Below, one piece after another: positions 11,532 through 22,201 of a DNA stretch of 64,000 nucleotides. The stretch's first letter is position 1. Each line of letters begins with the position of its first letter. The notes under the pieces were generated by a model that ran no database searches, was not told where the DNA came from, and was given only the letters and a program-made list of their open reading frames with translations. The stretch is from Moniliella sp. 'wahieum'. Taxonomy: Eukaryota; Basidiomycota; Moniliellomycetes; Moniliellales; Moniliellaceae. The translations under genes and the position numbers were made by a program. The stretch lies in contig RSEE01000075.1 in the NCBI GenBank assembly GCA_003971905.1, positions 62,001 through 126,000 of the forward strand. Direction: 5' to 3'.

Positions 11532-14500
11532 AGAGAAACATACCTCAGTGGGCCAAAAGTAGGAAGCGAATTTCCACAAGTGAAGTTCATGTCGCTCTTT
11601 GGCCGCGGCCGAGTCAAGAGCGTAGATGGTTTGAAGCACGTGGTCAATACGTTGGCCAACCGCCGACAGACACTCTTTGAGGACGGCGACTTTTTCTTCT
11701 CGTGCCAAGTGGTCGGTTCCTTGACGCAGCCGTTTGAGCTCTTTGCGACACGGACGCATCAGTTCCTTGCACTCGGCTTCATCCATGCTCTCTTCGTCCG
11801 ACGAGTCTGAGTAGTCCACCGTGACGCGCTTTTTGGCTGGCGCGGGCGCCGGGTAGGAAGAAGAGGCATGGTTCTGCCCATTGGCATGGGACCGGCCATT
11901 GGACGTAGCCACGTCGGGCGTTTGGCTCCCAGTCCGTTTCAGCTTCAAATTTTGCTCGTACTCTTCTGGCACGGCGTTCATCGCCTTGACGTGCTCGTCA
12001 TGGTCGCGAAGCACCTTGAGCAAATAGTCAGCACGGCGCATCAAATGCACTCCACTTGGCATGGGGCGCGAAGAACGTCCTCCAGCAACAGGGGCATCTT
12101 TGATATCTTTGGCATCTTGTTCGGGCGAAGGCTCCTTCTTCCCTCTACTCTCTGTCGTTTTCTTGCTTGCCCCTTTCTCCTTCTCTTTCTCGTCGAGGAA
12201 AAATTTGCCTGCAAACTCAAGGTCCGGGTCTTGCTCCATTTGATCCCACGCGCCCACGCCATACCGATAACACCCCAGCAGAAGATGGGCATCGTCCTTC
12301 GCGTCCCACGGCACGGACCAACTCATGGTCGTCTTGAGGGACCGGACCGGGATGCGCCAGCGCACCTGTTCCAACTGCGTCAACGGCGCCAACGTTTCGG
12401 TCAAGAGCGAAGACCGTTGAAGCGCAGTTCCGTTGTCTCGGCATTGATTTTGTCCACCCCACGAAACTTGACCAGCACAGCCTTTTGACGCAACTTGGAC
12501 ACGTCTTCCCCTTTTCCATCATGGCCGACATCAACGCACTGTGCTCCTGCACGGCCGCCGTGCAGATACTCATCAGTTCCCGCACGGCGTGCATCACCAC
12601 CGCACGATTCTTGCCCTGCAGACGAGCCTCCTCGATCATCTCATCGTACCGGGCCTCGGGATCGCCCCACTTGTGCAATCCACGCAGCAGAGTGCGCAGG
12701 TCCCGGTCTTTCAGCTCCATTGACTTTTCCGCTGCGGTTTTCATCTTGCGCCGGGGCGCCGCTGGACCTGCCGCTCCTTTCTTGCCCGATGCGCCGTCCA
12801 GGTCAGGCGAAGCCGAAAGTGAATCGCGGTGTCGTCTTGCCGCTGCTGCCGCTTGGGCCTTGGATTGTTCCCCTGCCTTTTCGGCCGCCTTGCGACGGCT
12901 GGGGAGCGACTCTTGCGCTGCCTCCTCCACCGCGCGTTGACGTTCTTCTTCCTCGGCTCTGCGCCGGTCCTCGAGGGGAATAATATCTTCCCACTTGACG
13001 TCCGTTTTGAAGTCCGACACCTGAGCAAACTGCTTCATGAACGCTTCGCCTCCGGACGACGCACCGCCACCAGGTCCTTCCGTGTCGATGGCATCGGCGT
13101 GTTTCAGAATATCGTCCAAGTCCATATCGTCCAACTTCTTTTGCTGGCCCGAGTCGTCTTCTTTGAACAAACTTTGTGCGCCAAACTTGAGAATCTCACC
13201 CAACTCTTCCTTGGACGGTTGCTGGGCCCGAGCCTGTGCCGCCGCCTGCGTCGACGAGGCAAAGGTACTGCCAGACGTGTCCATCTGATTGATGATGGCA
13301 TACTCGAGCACAATCTTACGCTTCGCCCGCTCAATCACATCTTCCTCCACTGTATCCTTGGTCAAAAAGCGAAAGACCGATACGTGGAACTTGGAATTGA
13401 GTCGGTGGGCGCGCGCCATGGCCTGCAAGTCGTTCTGCGGGTTCCAGTCCGAGTCAAAGATGATCACCGTGTCGGCGGTGGCAAGGTTGATGCCCAACCC
13501 GCCCGCGCGAGTCGAGAGCAAAAATGCAAAGTCGGGTGAATCAGGAGCGTTGAAATGGTCAATCGCCCTTCGTCGCTGGTCGGACGAGACGGTGCCATCG
13601 AGACGTTGGAAAATGTAGCCCCGAAGCCGCATATAGTCGCTAATAATGTCGAGCATGCGCACCATTTGAGAAAAGATGAGAACACGGTGCCCATCCGCCT
13701 TGAGACGAGCAAGTAGTTTGTCCAGCAACACCATCTTGCCTGAGTGCATGATCAGTCCTTTGAGCTGCTCCTCCCGCCCGACAGCAGCAGGCTCAGCGCC
13801 TTCAAATAGAAACGGGTGGTTCGCCGCCTTTTTCAACTCCATCGCAATGTTCAGCAGGGAAAACTGCGCACTGCTGTCTTTGCTCAAGATGGAAAAGTTG
13901 CGCGACAGAATCGCCTTGTACATCCGCCGCTGCATCCCTGACATCTCGACCCGCAGAATCTTCTCCGTCTTGCCGGGTAACTCCTTGATCACATCCTTCT
14001 TCAGCCGGCGAAGCATCACGTTGCCCAACTTGTCATGCAGCTCGGCGACCCGGGCTTGGTCCACCGTATCAATGTCAAAGTCTGTCTCGAGCGGGAACTC
14101 GTCGGGACGGAGGAAATGAAGGAGGGCAAGGAGCTCCTTGACGTTGTTTTGTAAGGGTGTGCCTGTGATAAGCAACTTGTTGGCCGTATGGAACGTCCCC
14201 AGCGCTTCGTACAACTGCGAGTCGGAGTTTTTCAGCCGATGCGCCTCGTCCACAGCAAGGTACTGCGCCATTTGATATGTCCCAACTCGGCCCGGTCCTT
14301 GAGCACAAACTCGTACGTCGTCACTAGCACATTGAACTTGATCTTCTTGCCCTGGCCAAACTCGTATTGGCGCATAATTTCGCGCGACGCAGTGTTGCCC
14401 ATGTAGGCAATCACGTTCAGATCGGGCGCCCACTGCTCAAACTGCTGCACCCAGGCCGGCAAGGTGGACAATGGGACGACGACCAAAAAGGGACCATACT

Positions 14501-16225
14501 GATGCAGCGAGTGGAAGAGGTACGAGAGAAAGGCAACCGTCTGCACCGTCTTTCCCAACCCCATCTCATCCGCCAAAATCCCATTCTGGTTCTCGCGCCA
14601 CAGATAGGCAAGCCAGTTGAGACCGGTCATCTGGAACTCCTTCAGCTGCCCTCCCACGTTGATGTACTCGGGTTGCTCGGTCATGCGCGCGTACTTGGGT
14701 CGACCCCTGAGGTACACAGTGCTGTTGGCTGGCACGCGGGCCGACTGGGCACGGGCAACGTACGCTTCGATGGCCGGCTTGGCGGTATCAGGAAGTGAAT
14801 GGGACGACTCCCAGGTCGCTTGGTCGTAGGGCAGTTCACACCACTTGCACAGGTACTGCAGATCGTCTCTTCCGCCATTGTCGGGCGAGCGCTTGATCAC
14901 ACGTTCCGACACAATCCGGTCCACTTGCTCGTACCGCTCCACCAACTCTTTCCGCCGTTCCTTCTCGATCGCCAACGCTTCCACGTCCTCGCGTGTCGCG
15001 TGGGATTGGCCAGAAGGGCCTTCTCGTACTCAAACGTTTGCTTGATAAAGTTGTCCACCTTCTTAATCCCAAGACACGTGTCGCGTACAAAGGCGTAGGT
15101 CTCCTCTGTGTTGTGCAGGTGCGAGTAGCCTTTCCATTTGATGGTAAAGACCATGTTGGTCTTAGGGTCGTCCTCCGGCTCGTCCACTTGGCGAAGCAGA
15201 ATCAATCTCAAATGTTAGAGAAGCCGATGTGGGGACAAGAAAAAGAGAGAGAAGCGGGGAGGAGAAGACAGAGAACAAAAGAAGAAGAAGAAGAAGACTT
15301 ACGCTTGGTATCATCACGAGCAATCGCCAGGACTTGATCAACAACAAACTCCGGCTGAACCCCGTCTTGTCCTTGACCCTGCTGCTGCTGTTGCCTCTTC
15401 TGCACGTCCACATGGTCTTCGAACGGGTCCGAGTCGGAACCAGCAAGGTGGGAAAATCGTCTTTGTAATTCGGCAAAGGTTTGCCGTTGCGAGAAGAAAA
15501 GCGCATCACCTCCTCCTCCGCCTCCACTTCGCTCCCACCACGAGACCGGACCGCCTTGCTCGCTCCACGGCCACGGCCGCGCTTGACTACCGTCGATTTG
15601 GGTTGGCTAGGACGACCGACCCGTTTGGTCGGTTTCCGCCGACCTGCAGGCCGGACCGCCTCTTCTTCTTCCTCCTCTTCCTCAAAGTCCACGTCGGCCT
15701 CCACATCCACATCCGTATCCATATCCATATCCATATCCTCCTCCCCCTCCTCCAGGTCGGCCTGGGACAAACGCACATCGGCATCCCGCGCATCATCGTA
15801 CCCCTCCTCGTCCGAGTGGGGAATGTACGATCGCTTAGTTGCTCGCCCCGACCGGCGGAGACCGTACAGGTCCGGATCTGCTTCCGCCGCATCAATCTCG
15901 TCGCCACCCACACGGTGGGCGCTGCCGCGGATCCTGCCTGCTGCGCAGGGGCCGAGGCCGCGAGGGGTGAGACGTGGTTATCCAGGGGAGGGAAGCGGTG
16001 GGTGTGGGTGGAGGCGGTGGCTGAGGGCGAGGAGAGCGAGATGTGGCTACGAGGGGGAGGGGAGCGGTGGGGGTGGACGGGGACGGGGACGGGGGCGGAG
16101 GGTGAGGGCGAGGCGGAGGGCGAGGTGGAAGGCGAGGGCGAGGGCAAGGGCGAGGGCGAGGCAGAGGGCGAGGAATCGCTCACAGTCCGCTCGGCGTCCG
16201 TGTCGCTGGCGGACGGTACGTACAT
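10748..16225 (-). CDS. CHD1: Chromodomain-helicase-DNA-binding protein Chd1
   Basis: ATP-dependent chromatin remodeler that spaces nucleosomes in transcribed genes. The proposed start is an ATG at 16225; the first 250 or so residues are Ser/Pro-rich then acidic. Chromodomain 1 ([18 protein letters not shown]) is near 15140 and chromodomain 2 ([18 protein letters not shown]) near 14830. The SNF2 ATPase follows: [14 protein letters not shown] (Walker A, about 14560), DEAHRLKN (about 14245) and the C lobe with [13 protein letters not shown] and [21 protein letters not shown]-binding segments and the CHCT domain ([16 protein letters not shown], then [12 protein letters not shown]) end the fold; an Arg/Ser tail ends ILTATED at the stop at 10748. 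Introns lie at about 15302-15207 (donor GTAAGT) and 11543-11416 (donor GTATGT). About seven frame changes occur, most fitting loss of one base in a G, C or T run. Motif VI reads [10 protein letters not shown] where the family has ARAHRIGQK. Length is about 1,750 residues, somewhat longer than yeast Chd1. Confidence 0.93.
11489..11537. repeat. (AG)n microsatellite inside a CHD1 intron
   Basis: An AG dinucleotide run, flanked by G-rich purine sequence from about 11459, lies inside the last CHD1 intron. On the coding strand it is a long CT tract that makes up most of the intron, downstream of the GTATGT donor. Confidence 0.9.
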
Positions 16226-16597
16226 GCTGGGAAGATGGAGATGGGTAGTGGCGATGGCAGTCGTGATGGTAGTGGTGATGGTAGTAGCGATGGTAGTGGC
16301 GATGCTAATAGTGATGGTGGTGGGGATGGTGGTGGGGATGGTGGTGGCGGTGCTGGGTGGTGTGGGCGGTGCGGGTGATGGGCGCGAGGGCGAAGAGGGT
16401 GCGGGCGACGGAGTGCGAAGGGGCGGAATTGAGGTTCCGGGGCAGGCGAGTGAAACCAACCACGCCAAGCAACCCACTGTACTGAAGTGTTCGTTCTGCT
16501 CGTCTGTCTGTCTGGGGAGCACAACTGCCAGAGGAATGAAGCGCACGATGGGGTGGATATCTGTAGGTGATCATTCTGGTGCGCCCCCCCACGCGCC
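16226..16597. promoter_or_regulatory. Presumed CHD1 promoter, GAT/GGT-rich
   Basis: This 372-bp gap lies between the stop of the upstream minus-strand gene and the CHD1 start. It contains an imperfect GATGGTAGTG-type repeat (about 16255-16355). No TATA box was seen at a suitable distance. Its role as promoter is inferred from position only. Confidence 0.35.
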
Positions 16598-19500
16598 TCA
16601 CCTGTGCGGCTGGGCCGGGTGGGCCGCCACGTGCGGCGTGAGCGACAAGGGCGGCACGAGCGACGAAACCGACGCCGACGCCGCACCGGGCACCACGCCG
16701 ACCGTCAGCGGCGTCAGCGGCCGCTCGGGCTCCAGCAAGAGAAAGTGCGACGCCAAGAGCGAATCTGGATGGGGACCAAGAGGGACACCAAGATGGACAC
16801 CAAGGTGGGAATCGAGGTCCTGCGACTGCTGCGACTGCGACGGCGACGGCGACGGCGAGGGCAAGGGCGAGGGCGCACGGCCACTGGGGCGGTGGCTTTG
16901 GTCCCGCGTGCCCTCGCGCAGCGGAGGCGAGAGTAAGCTGGATGCGGACCGCACCCCGCGCGGACCCAAGCCCAAGCCCCGCGAGCTCAGTGCGTTCCTC
17001 TCCCCCCGAGAGCCAGGACGACGTTCCCCCGAAGGCTTCCCCGGTTGCGCTGACGGCTCCGTGTCAGCAGTAGAGCTAGTGCCCTGTGCGCCGCCATGGG
17101 AGGACCAGGCCGAGGGGCCCCGGCCCCGGCTGCGCTGCCAAGCCTGCTTGAGCCGCGAACTGGCACTTCGTCCGAGCGACGCCCCCAAGGGCGAAACGGA
17201 GCGCGTGCCAGCACCAGTCCCAGTCCCAGCACCAGCACCAGCACCGGTGGTAGTAGCGCAAGTGGTATGAGGTGGGGGATGAGGAGAGGGCGAGGGCGAG
17301 GGCGAGGGCGAGGGAGAAGGAGAGGCAGAGCAAGAGGTAGAATGTGCCGCGTGCGACGTCTCTTGGACCGACCAGGCCGATCGGTGGTTCGACCCCATTG
17401 GCTTTTGCACTGCCATTTGCATTGCCATTGGCGTCTGGGTGTGGGTGGGGGTGTGGGTGTGGGACGCGGCTCGTGAACTGCTCGTCCGTCGTAAACTCGT
17501 CGAGCGACGAACGAACCCCAACACTCCTCCTCCTCCTCCTCCTGCCCCTGCTTCGGCAGCTCCCTTTACCGGTGCGCTCGGCGCACCCAGGCCCAGCACG
17601 GTCGACGACGCAGTGTGCGCCGCCGCGGCACCCGTCGTACCGGCCCGAGGCGGATGGAGGCGAGACGCATGAGCCCGCGCTGTTGCAGAAGCGCGCGAGA
17701 CGTCCAGGTCCTCACCGACGCCAGCCGAGGCGCTCCTGGTACCTGTACCAGCACTGCCATCGGGATCCCGATTGGAAGGTAGAGGAAGAGGCAGAGGTGG
17801 TGCATCGGTATCCCGCTTAGGAGGCGCATCGGTATCCCGCTTAGCAGGCGCATCGGTACCGCTTAGGAGGCGCACCGGGATGTTGATTAGGATTGGGATT
17901 GGGAGGGGGGTCGATGGGGGCGCGCGGAAGGTACGGCTACGCTCGCGCGCCGAGGGCAGCGCAGCGCGTTTGAGTGCGCCCAAAGCGTGACGGATCGAAT
18001 GCGTTCGGACCGGCACCGAATCCTCCCCGTCCCGATCCTTCTCCCTAATGCCCTTGTTGTTGTCCCTGTCCCTGCTGTTGTCCCTGCTGTTGTCCCTGCT
18101 GTTGTCCCTGTTGTCGCTACAGTCCCTGGTGGGGTCGCTGTACCAGCTAACCCCGTTCGAGGGGTACTGCTGCTGCTGCGGAGGCGGCGGGTGGTGGTGG
18201 GAGGGTTGCCAGGTGGGCACAGAAGCTGGGTGAGCGAAGTTGGGATCCGGTATGCTCCGCTCCGCTTGCCATGGCAATGGGAATTGCGTTGGACGTGGCG
18301 ATGGCGATAGCGATGGCGATGGCGATTGCGTGGGACGTGGCGGTGGGGAAAAACGTGGCTCAGGCGAGTGGGTTAGTGTCGCGGGAGGAGGAAGAGGATG
18401 GCCCGTGGTAGCCAACGTCGACGGGCGCAGGGGGAGGACAAGAGCTGCCCCAGCCGACCCCGAAACCGAAACCGAGGCCGAAGCCGAGCCTAGAGGCGCC
18501 CAGGAGGCCAGGGGGGACGAGCGGGCAGAAGCGGGGGGCGAAGCGAGCGCGACGCGCTCCGTTGGTCGTAATCGTAACCGGCTACCGACGCGCGTGCCAA
18601 ATGAGTCCGGGTGTGGGGTAGGGTGAGAGGTTTGGTGAGGGTACGCGCCAGCGGAGAGGGAGTAGGTGTGACCTACTTCGCGCAGCGGGGCTGTGGGGAG
18701 TGGGCGGGGGACGCGAAGGAGGAAGCGGAAGGGGGGGGGACCAGGGTGTGCGCAGGGCCAGAGCGGGGGCATGGGGCAACGAGGCTGAGGCACGTACGTG
18801 CGTAGGACGCGAAAAGTTGATGGCGGAGGAAAAGCTGCCGGTCGAAGGGGACGGTCCGGGGTGGAGGAGCCCGAGGTGGAGTGCGAGTGCGAGTGCGAGT
18901 GCGAGGGGGAATAGGAGTGCGAGTGCGAGTAGGAGTGGGAGTGGGCGTGGGAATAGTGTGGGTGTGGGTGCGAGTGCGACGTGGAGTGCGACGGGGACGA
19001 TGTGGGTGGAGGAGGGTGGCGCAGAGGGACAAAGGCGCTAGGCGGCGTGTGGGCCGGAGACGAGCTCGGCATGCGGATCGAGCAAGAGGCAGGCAGAGGC
19101 AGAGGCGGAGCGTACACCGGCGTGCGGTCCGCTGGCCTGCCCGGGGCGGTCGCTTCCTCTTCCTCTAAGATAAGTGCGCCAATGGGAGGGGTGGGCGTGC
19201 CCTGCGGCGTGGCATACACCGAAGGCCGAGGCGAGTAAATCGAACCGACAATCGTCTGCCGGTTGGAGTTGGACGCGTTCGAGAAGGTAGAAGCAGTGCG
19301 CGAATGCGATTGGGACTGGGACTGGGACTGGGACTGGGACTGGGACTGGGACTGGGACTGCAACTGGGCAGGACTCGGCGGCGGCAACACGCCTACACCA
19401 AATGGGTAGGGGGGGCTGACCGTCGCAGAAGACGAGGCTGGAGAGCCCACGGCGCTTGTGCCAGGCTGGAGATCCAGGTCCAGGTCCAGGTCCAGGTCCA

Positions 19501-20102
19501 GGTCCACTTGCGCCTCCGCCAACCCACCGCCCCGAGGGAAGCGAAACCGGTTGGGAAACAAGTGGAGGAACAGGTGGAGGAACCGGTGGAGGAACAGGTT
19601 GGAAAGCCAAGGGCGGGGGGCGAACTGGGTGGGGGTAGTGGGGCGACTGGGCCCGAGTGGGCTGGGGATACTCGCGATCACGACGAATATCCGCATTGGG
19701 ATCGGGAGGGCCAGGCGCGGGTCGGAGCCGGTCATCGGCCTCGGGCACGCGGGCACGGGCCGCGTCCGACCCCGAAGCCGACCCCGACGCCGAAGCGGAA
19801 GCGGAAGCTGAGGCCGAAGCCGATGCGGAAGCGCACGTGGAAGCAAGGGAGGACGTGTCGGAGGAAAGGGCTAGATCGGGCGGGGGAGCAAGGAAAAAGC
19901 GACCTTGACGTTTGGCCTGGGGGTGGACGTGGACGGTCGCGCGGGTCGGGGGGGACGAGGGTGGTGGAGGCCACCGACACGGACGAAGGCGAGGGCGAGG
20001 GCGAGGGCGGGGCGGGGGAAAGAGCAGGACGGGACGAGGTAGTGGAGCCAGCTGGGAACGAGCACCGGGACCTAGGAGAGGCCGAGGGCGACTGTTCCCC
20101 CT
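16598..20102 (-). CDS. Ser/Pro-rich hypothetical protein, main body
   Basis: No family recognised. This is the long body of a protein that seems to start at 21670 and is interrupted by an LTR element at 20103-21494. It begins after the element with EQSPSASPRSRCSFPAG. It then has an (SA)n run, PLVSQPVSLP, a (DL)n run near 19490, an (SQ)n run near 19340 and a more ordered stretch, RQTIVGSIYSPRPSVYAT, then GALILEEEEATAP. His/Ser dipeptide repeats lie near 18960-18880. Short tandem repeats of DNSR (near 18090) and DTDAPPKR (near 17820) follow, then SLRRTSSSRAASH, and the reading ends AAHPAQPHR at 16598. The frame is open for more than 3 kb on this strand with one or two frame changes near its start. 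It is almost wholly low complexity with many possible phosphorylation sites, and looks like a disordered signalling or scaffold protein. That role is inference. Confidence 0.5.
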
Positions 20103-20342
20103 TGTTGACTGTGATCCTCTGGCTCCCAGTCGGTAGACCAGGTTCGCCTCGGTTCCATCGGCTTCCACGCTGACGTCCCTGCGTGTCACTGTCCCTGTGC
20201 CCTGCACTCTCTCCTGTGTGACTCACTGTCCCTGTGCCTAGTCCAGCCTCCTATATAGATGCCTCTGTACCCAGACCCAACTCTGGCTCCAATCCATCAC
20301 CTTCTCCTCATCCTTCTGCCCGTCCGGCTCCCTAGGCCAACA
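20103..20342. repeat. Left LTR of the short element
   Basis: Direct repeat of about 240 bp with TG...CA ends and a TATATAG word near 20253 that could serve as the element's TATA box. It is almost identical to 21259-21494. Confidence 0.88.
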
Positions 20343-20463
20343 GAGCTACAATCTGATCCCCCCGGAAGGGGAGCGCTCTTCAAGCAAGCCCACCCCCAAG
20401 CCTACAAGCCCAAGCTAAGCCGCCAAGCCCACAAGACACACCGTCCTCCCGCCCAACAACACC

Positions 20464-20542
20464 ACCGCCACAATCGGCACCTTACCGCCACAATCGGCAT
20501 ACTACCGCCACAATCGGCATACTACCGCCACAATCGGCACAC
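20464..20542. repeat. Four-copy 20-bp tandem repeat inside the short LTR element
   Basis: The 15-base word CCGCCACAATCGGCA occurs four times at 20-bp intervals, joined by CCTTA, TACTA or similar. It lies in the non-coding interior of the LTR element. Copies touch each other without unique spacers. Confidence 0.85.
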
Positions 20543-21258
20543 TCGTCCCCCACAGATGGGGCAATGATTTTTAGGGACAACACACGACGGAACAAAACGT
20601 GTCGGGTATCGTCAACGAGACGAAATTCCTCCAACGACAAAACGGCGCAGGCGAATCGCAGAAAGCGGGGGTGGCTGCTCATCAAGTGCCCCACCCACGG
20701 CTACACGCCCCGGATTGCCAATTCATCCGGGGCACCTGGGAAAGGATGGGGGGGGTGGTCACCCAACTTCTTCCACTCCTCTTTTTCAACAACAAAGAGA
20801 ACCCAAACAGATCAAGACGGTTGACGCATAGCGCCCGTTCATTTCCCATGCCCAATGGACCCCACTGGCACCAGGCATGCGGAACCAAACAACTACCAAA
20901 CGCATCCAATTTGATGCCAAACGACCTTGGACCGCATTTACTCCAAGTTTCCAATTTTCTTTCACTACACCTATAACTGGTGCTTTTTACTTTTGCCCAC
21001 CAAATCGCTTCGGGGCGCAACCCTACTACTTTTACTTCTAAGACTTCTACAAGCATCTGGCGGTCGCACAATACACCAACCACAAGCGCTCGGCTCGTTC
21101 AGGTGTCATCCTGGACAGCGGGGGTGTAGGCCAGTCGTGTGGCCATGCACAACTCCAGGCCATTCGTCCCGGTTGCCACTCAAGTCCTCCCCTCTCTACA
21201 TCCACTGGCAGGAGCTCATCCCACAACCGATGTCTCCGGGTTCCCTGGCCAGCGGGGG

Positions 21259-21494
21259 TGTTGACTGTGATCCTCTGGCTCCCAGTCGGTAGACCAGGTT
21301 CGCCTCGGTTCCATCGGCTTCCACGCTGACGTCCCTGCGTGTCACTGTCCCTGTGCCCTGCACTCTCTCCTGTGTGACTCACTGTCCCTGTGCCTAGTCC
21401 AGCCTCCTATATAGATGCCTCTGTACCCAGACCCAACTCTGGCTCCAATCCATCACCTTCTCCTCATCTGCCCGTCCGGCTCCCTAGGCCAACA
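21259..21494. repeat. Right LTR of the short element
   Basis: Direct repeat of about 236 bp matching 20103-20342 apart from a 4-bp length difference. It is preceded by the purine tract AGCGGGGG and followed by the target duplication CCCCT. Confidence 0.88.
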
Positions 21495-21670
21495 CCCCTC
21501 TTGGTCCCAGTCTTCGTCGGCTTCGCCGTCGGCCGGAACCTCGGACCAGGTGCCACCCTGGGGCACGATGACTGGATACGAGGCATGTGGCTGCCGGAAA
21601 TGTGCTGGACACGCAGCTCCGACGGCACGTCCGCCTCCTCGCCCATGGCGGGGGAGGTGGGCGCGGGCAT
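21495..21670 (-). CDS. 5' segment of the interrupted Ser/Pro-rich gene
   Basis: The chosen start is an ATG at 21670 (MPAPTSPAMGEEADVPSEL), then VQHISGSHMP and, after one single-base frame change, YPVIVPQGGTWSEVP and ADGEADEDWDQ. This runs directly into the LTR element at 21494. Joined across the 5-bp duplication, the reading continues into the EQSPSASPRS segment at 20102, to within one base of a G run. Together with 16598-20102 this would make one protein of about 1,200 residues. The alternative is that the body is transcribed from within or downstream of the element, with a later start. Confidence 0.45.
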
Positions 21671-22201
21671 AAAGTACACGGAGGGGATGGGCTGGCGGCG
21701 GCTGCGGCGGTGGCTCCGGGCGGCGGGGCATGCAGACGCGGGGTGGGGCGCGATACGCTGCGCCAGCGGCGCACATGCGCATGGGGGAGGGCGGTGCGGG
21801 GCTGGCGAGGAGGGAGAGCAGGCCGCCTGCGCGGGCCGAGGCGGCGTGGAGGAGGCGTGCATGCGGCGCAGCCTCTGCCGGGGAGGTGGAGGTGGAGGTG
21901 GAGGTGGAGATGGAGGTGGTGGTGGTGGTGGTGGTGGTGGTGGTGGTGGGATGGAGGTGGAGGTGAGGATGGTGTTGGAGGTGGAGGTGGGATGGTGTTG
22001 GAGGTGGAGGTGGTGGTGGGGATGGTGTTGGTGGTGGTGGTGGCCATCGGGCAATCACCTGGAGGTGACTACTTGCTGGTTCCTGCTTGGCCCGCGTGAA
22101 ATTGCAGCAGCAGGCACACTGCCCCGCTGCGTGCTGCGCGTGCTGCGCGTGCTGGGTTGGGCTCAGTGTGCGCTGCGATCGGCTTACACGTCTTCTACGG
22201 C
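21671..22201. other. Promoter-side spacer with (GGT)n microsatellites
   Basis: This region lies between the start of the Ser-rich gene and the stop of the nitronate monooxygenase-like gene. It contains long GGT/GGAGGT arrays (about 21886-22045) that make spurious poly-His, poly-Thr and poly-Pro frames on the minus strand. I see no gene here. Confidence 0.5.

Larger units (their letters stand above)
20103..21494. mobile_element. Short non-autonomous LTR retroelement (TRIM/LARD-like), copia-type ends
   Basis: Two direct repeats of about 240 and 236 bp, each starting TGTTGACTGTG and ending CCAACA, flank about 0.9 kb of internal DNA. They differ only by one 4-bp length change. The element is bounded by a 5-bp direct duplication, CCCCT (just before 20103 and at 21495-21499), as expected for integrase-mediated insertion. 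A purine tract (AGCGGGGG) lies directly before the right repeat. The internal part has no gag, protease, integrase or RT signature, so the element depends on enzymes made elsewhere. Near-identity of the repeats says the insertion is recent. It sits inside the Ser-rich gene at 16598-21670. The element looks whole as a non-coding unit. Its tract and repeat start match those of the copia element at 50512-55569. Confidence 0.85.

Noticed and set aside
12400-15910. Programmed ribosomal frameshifting in CHD1
   Set aside because: There are too many sites in one gene, no common slippery heptamer or downstream structure, and the same pattern appears in unrelated genes, so base-count errors are simpler.
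15603-17270. Long plus-strand open frame over the CHD1 start and the next gene
   Set aside because: It is antisense to two better supported minus-strand genes and its sequence is the GC-rich shadow of their repeats (GEGEGE, VVMVV runs).
20464-20542. CRISPR-like array
   Set aside because: The 20-bp units abut each other without unique spacers, there are no cas genes, and the setting is a fungal LTR element.
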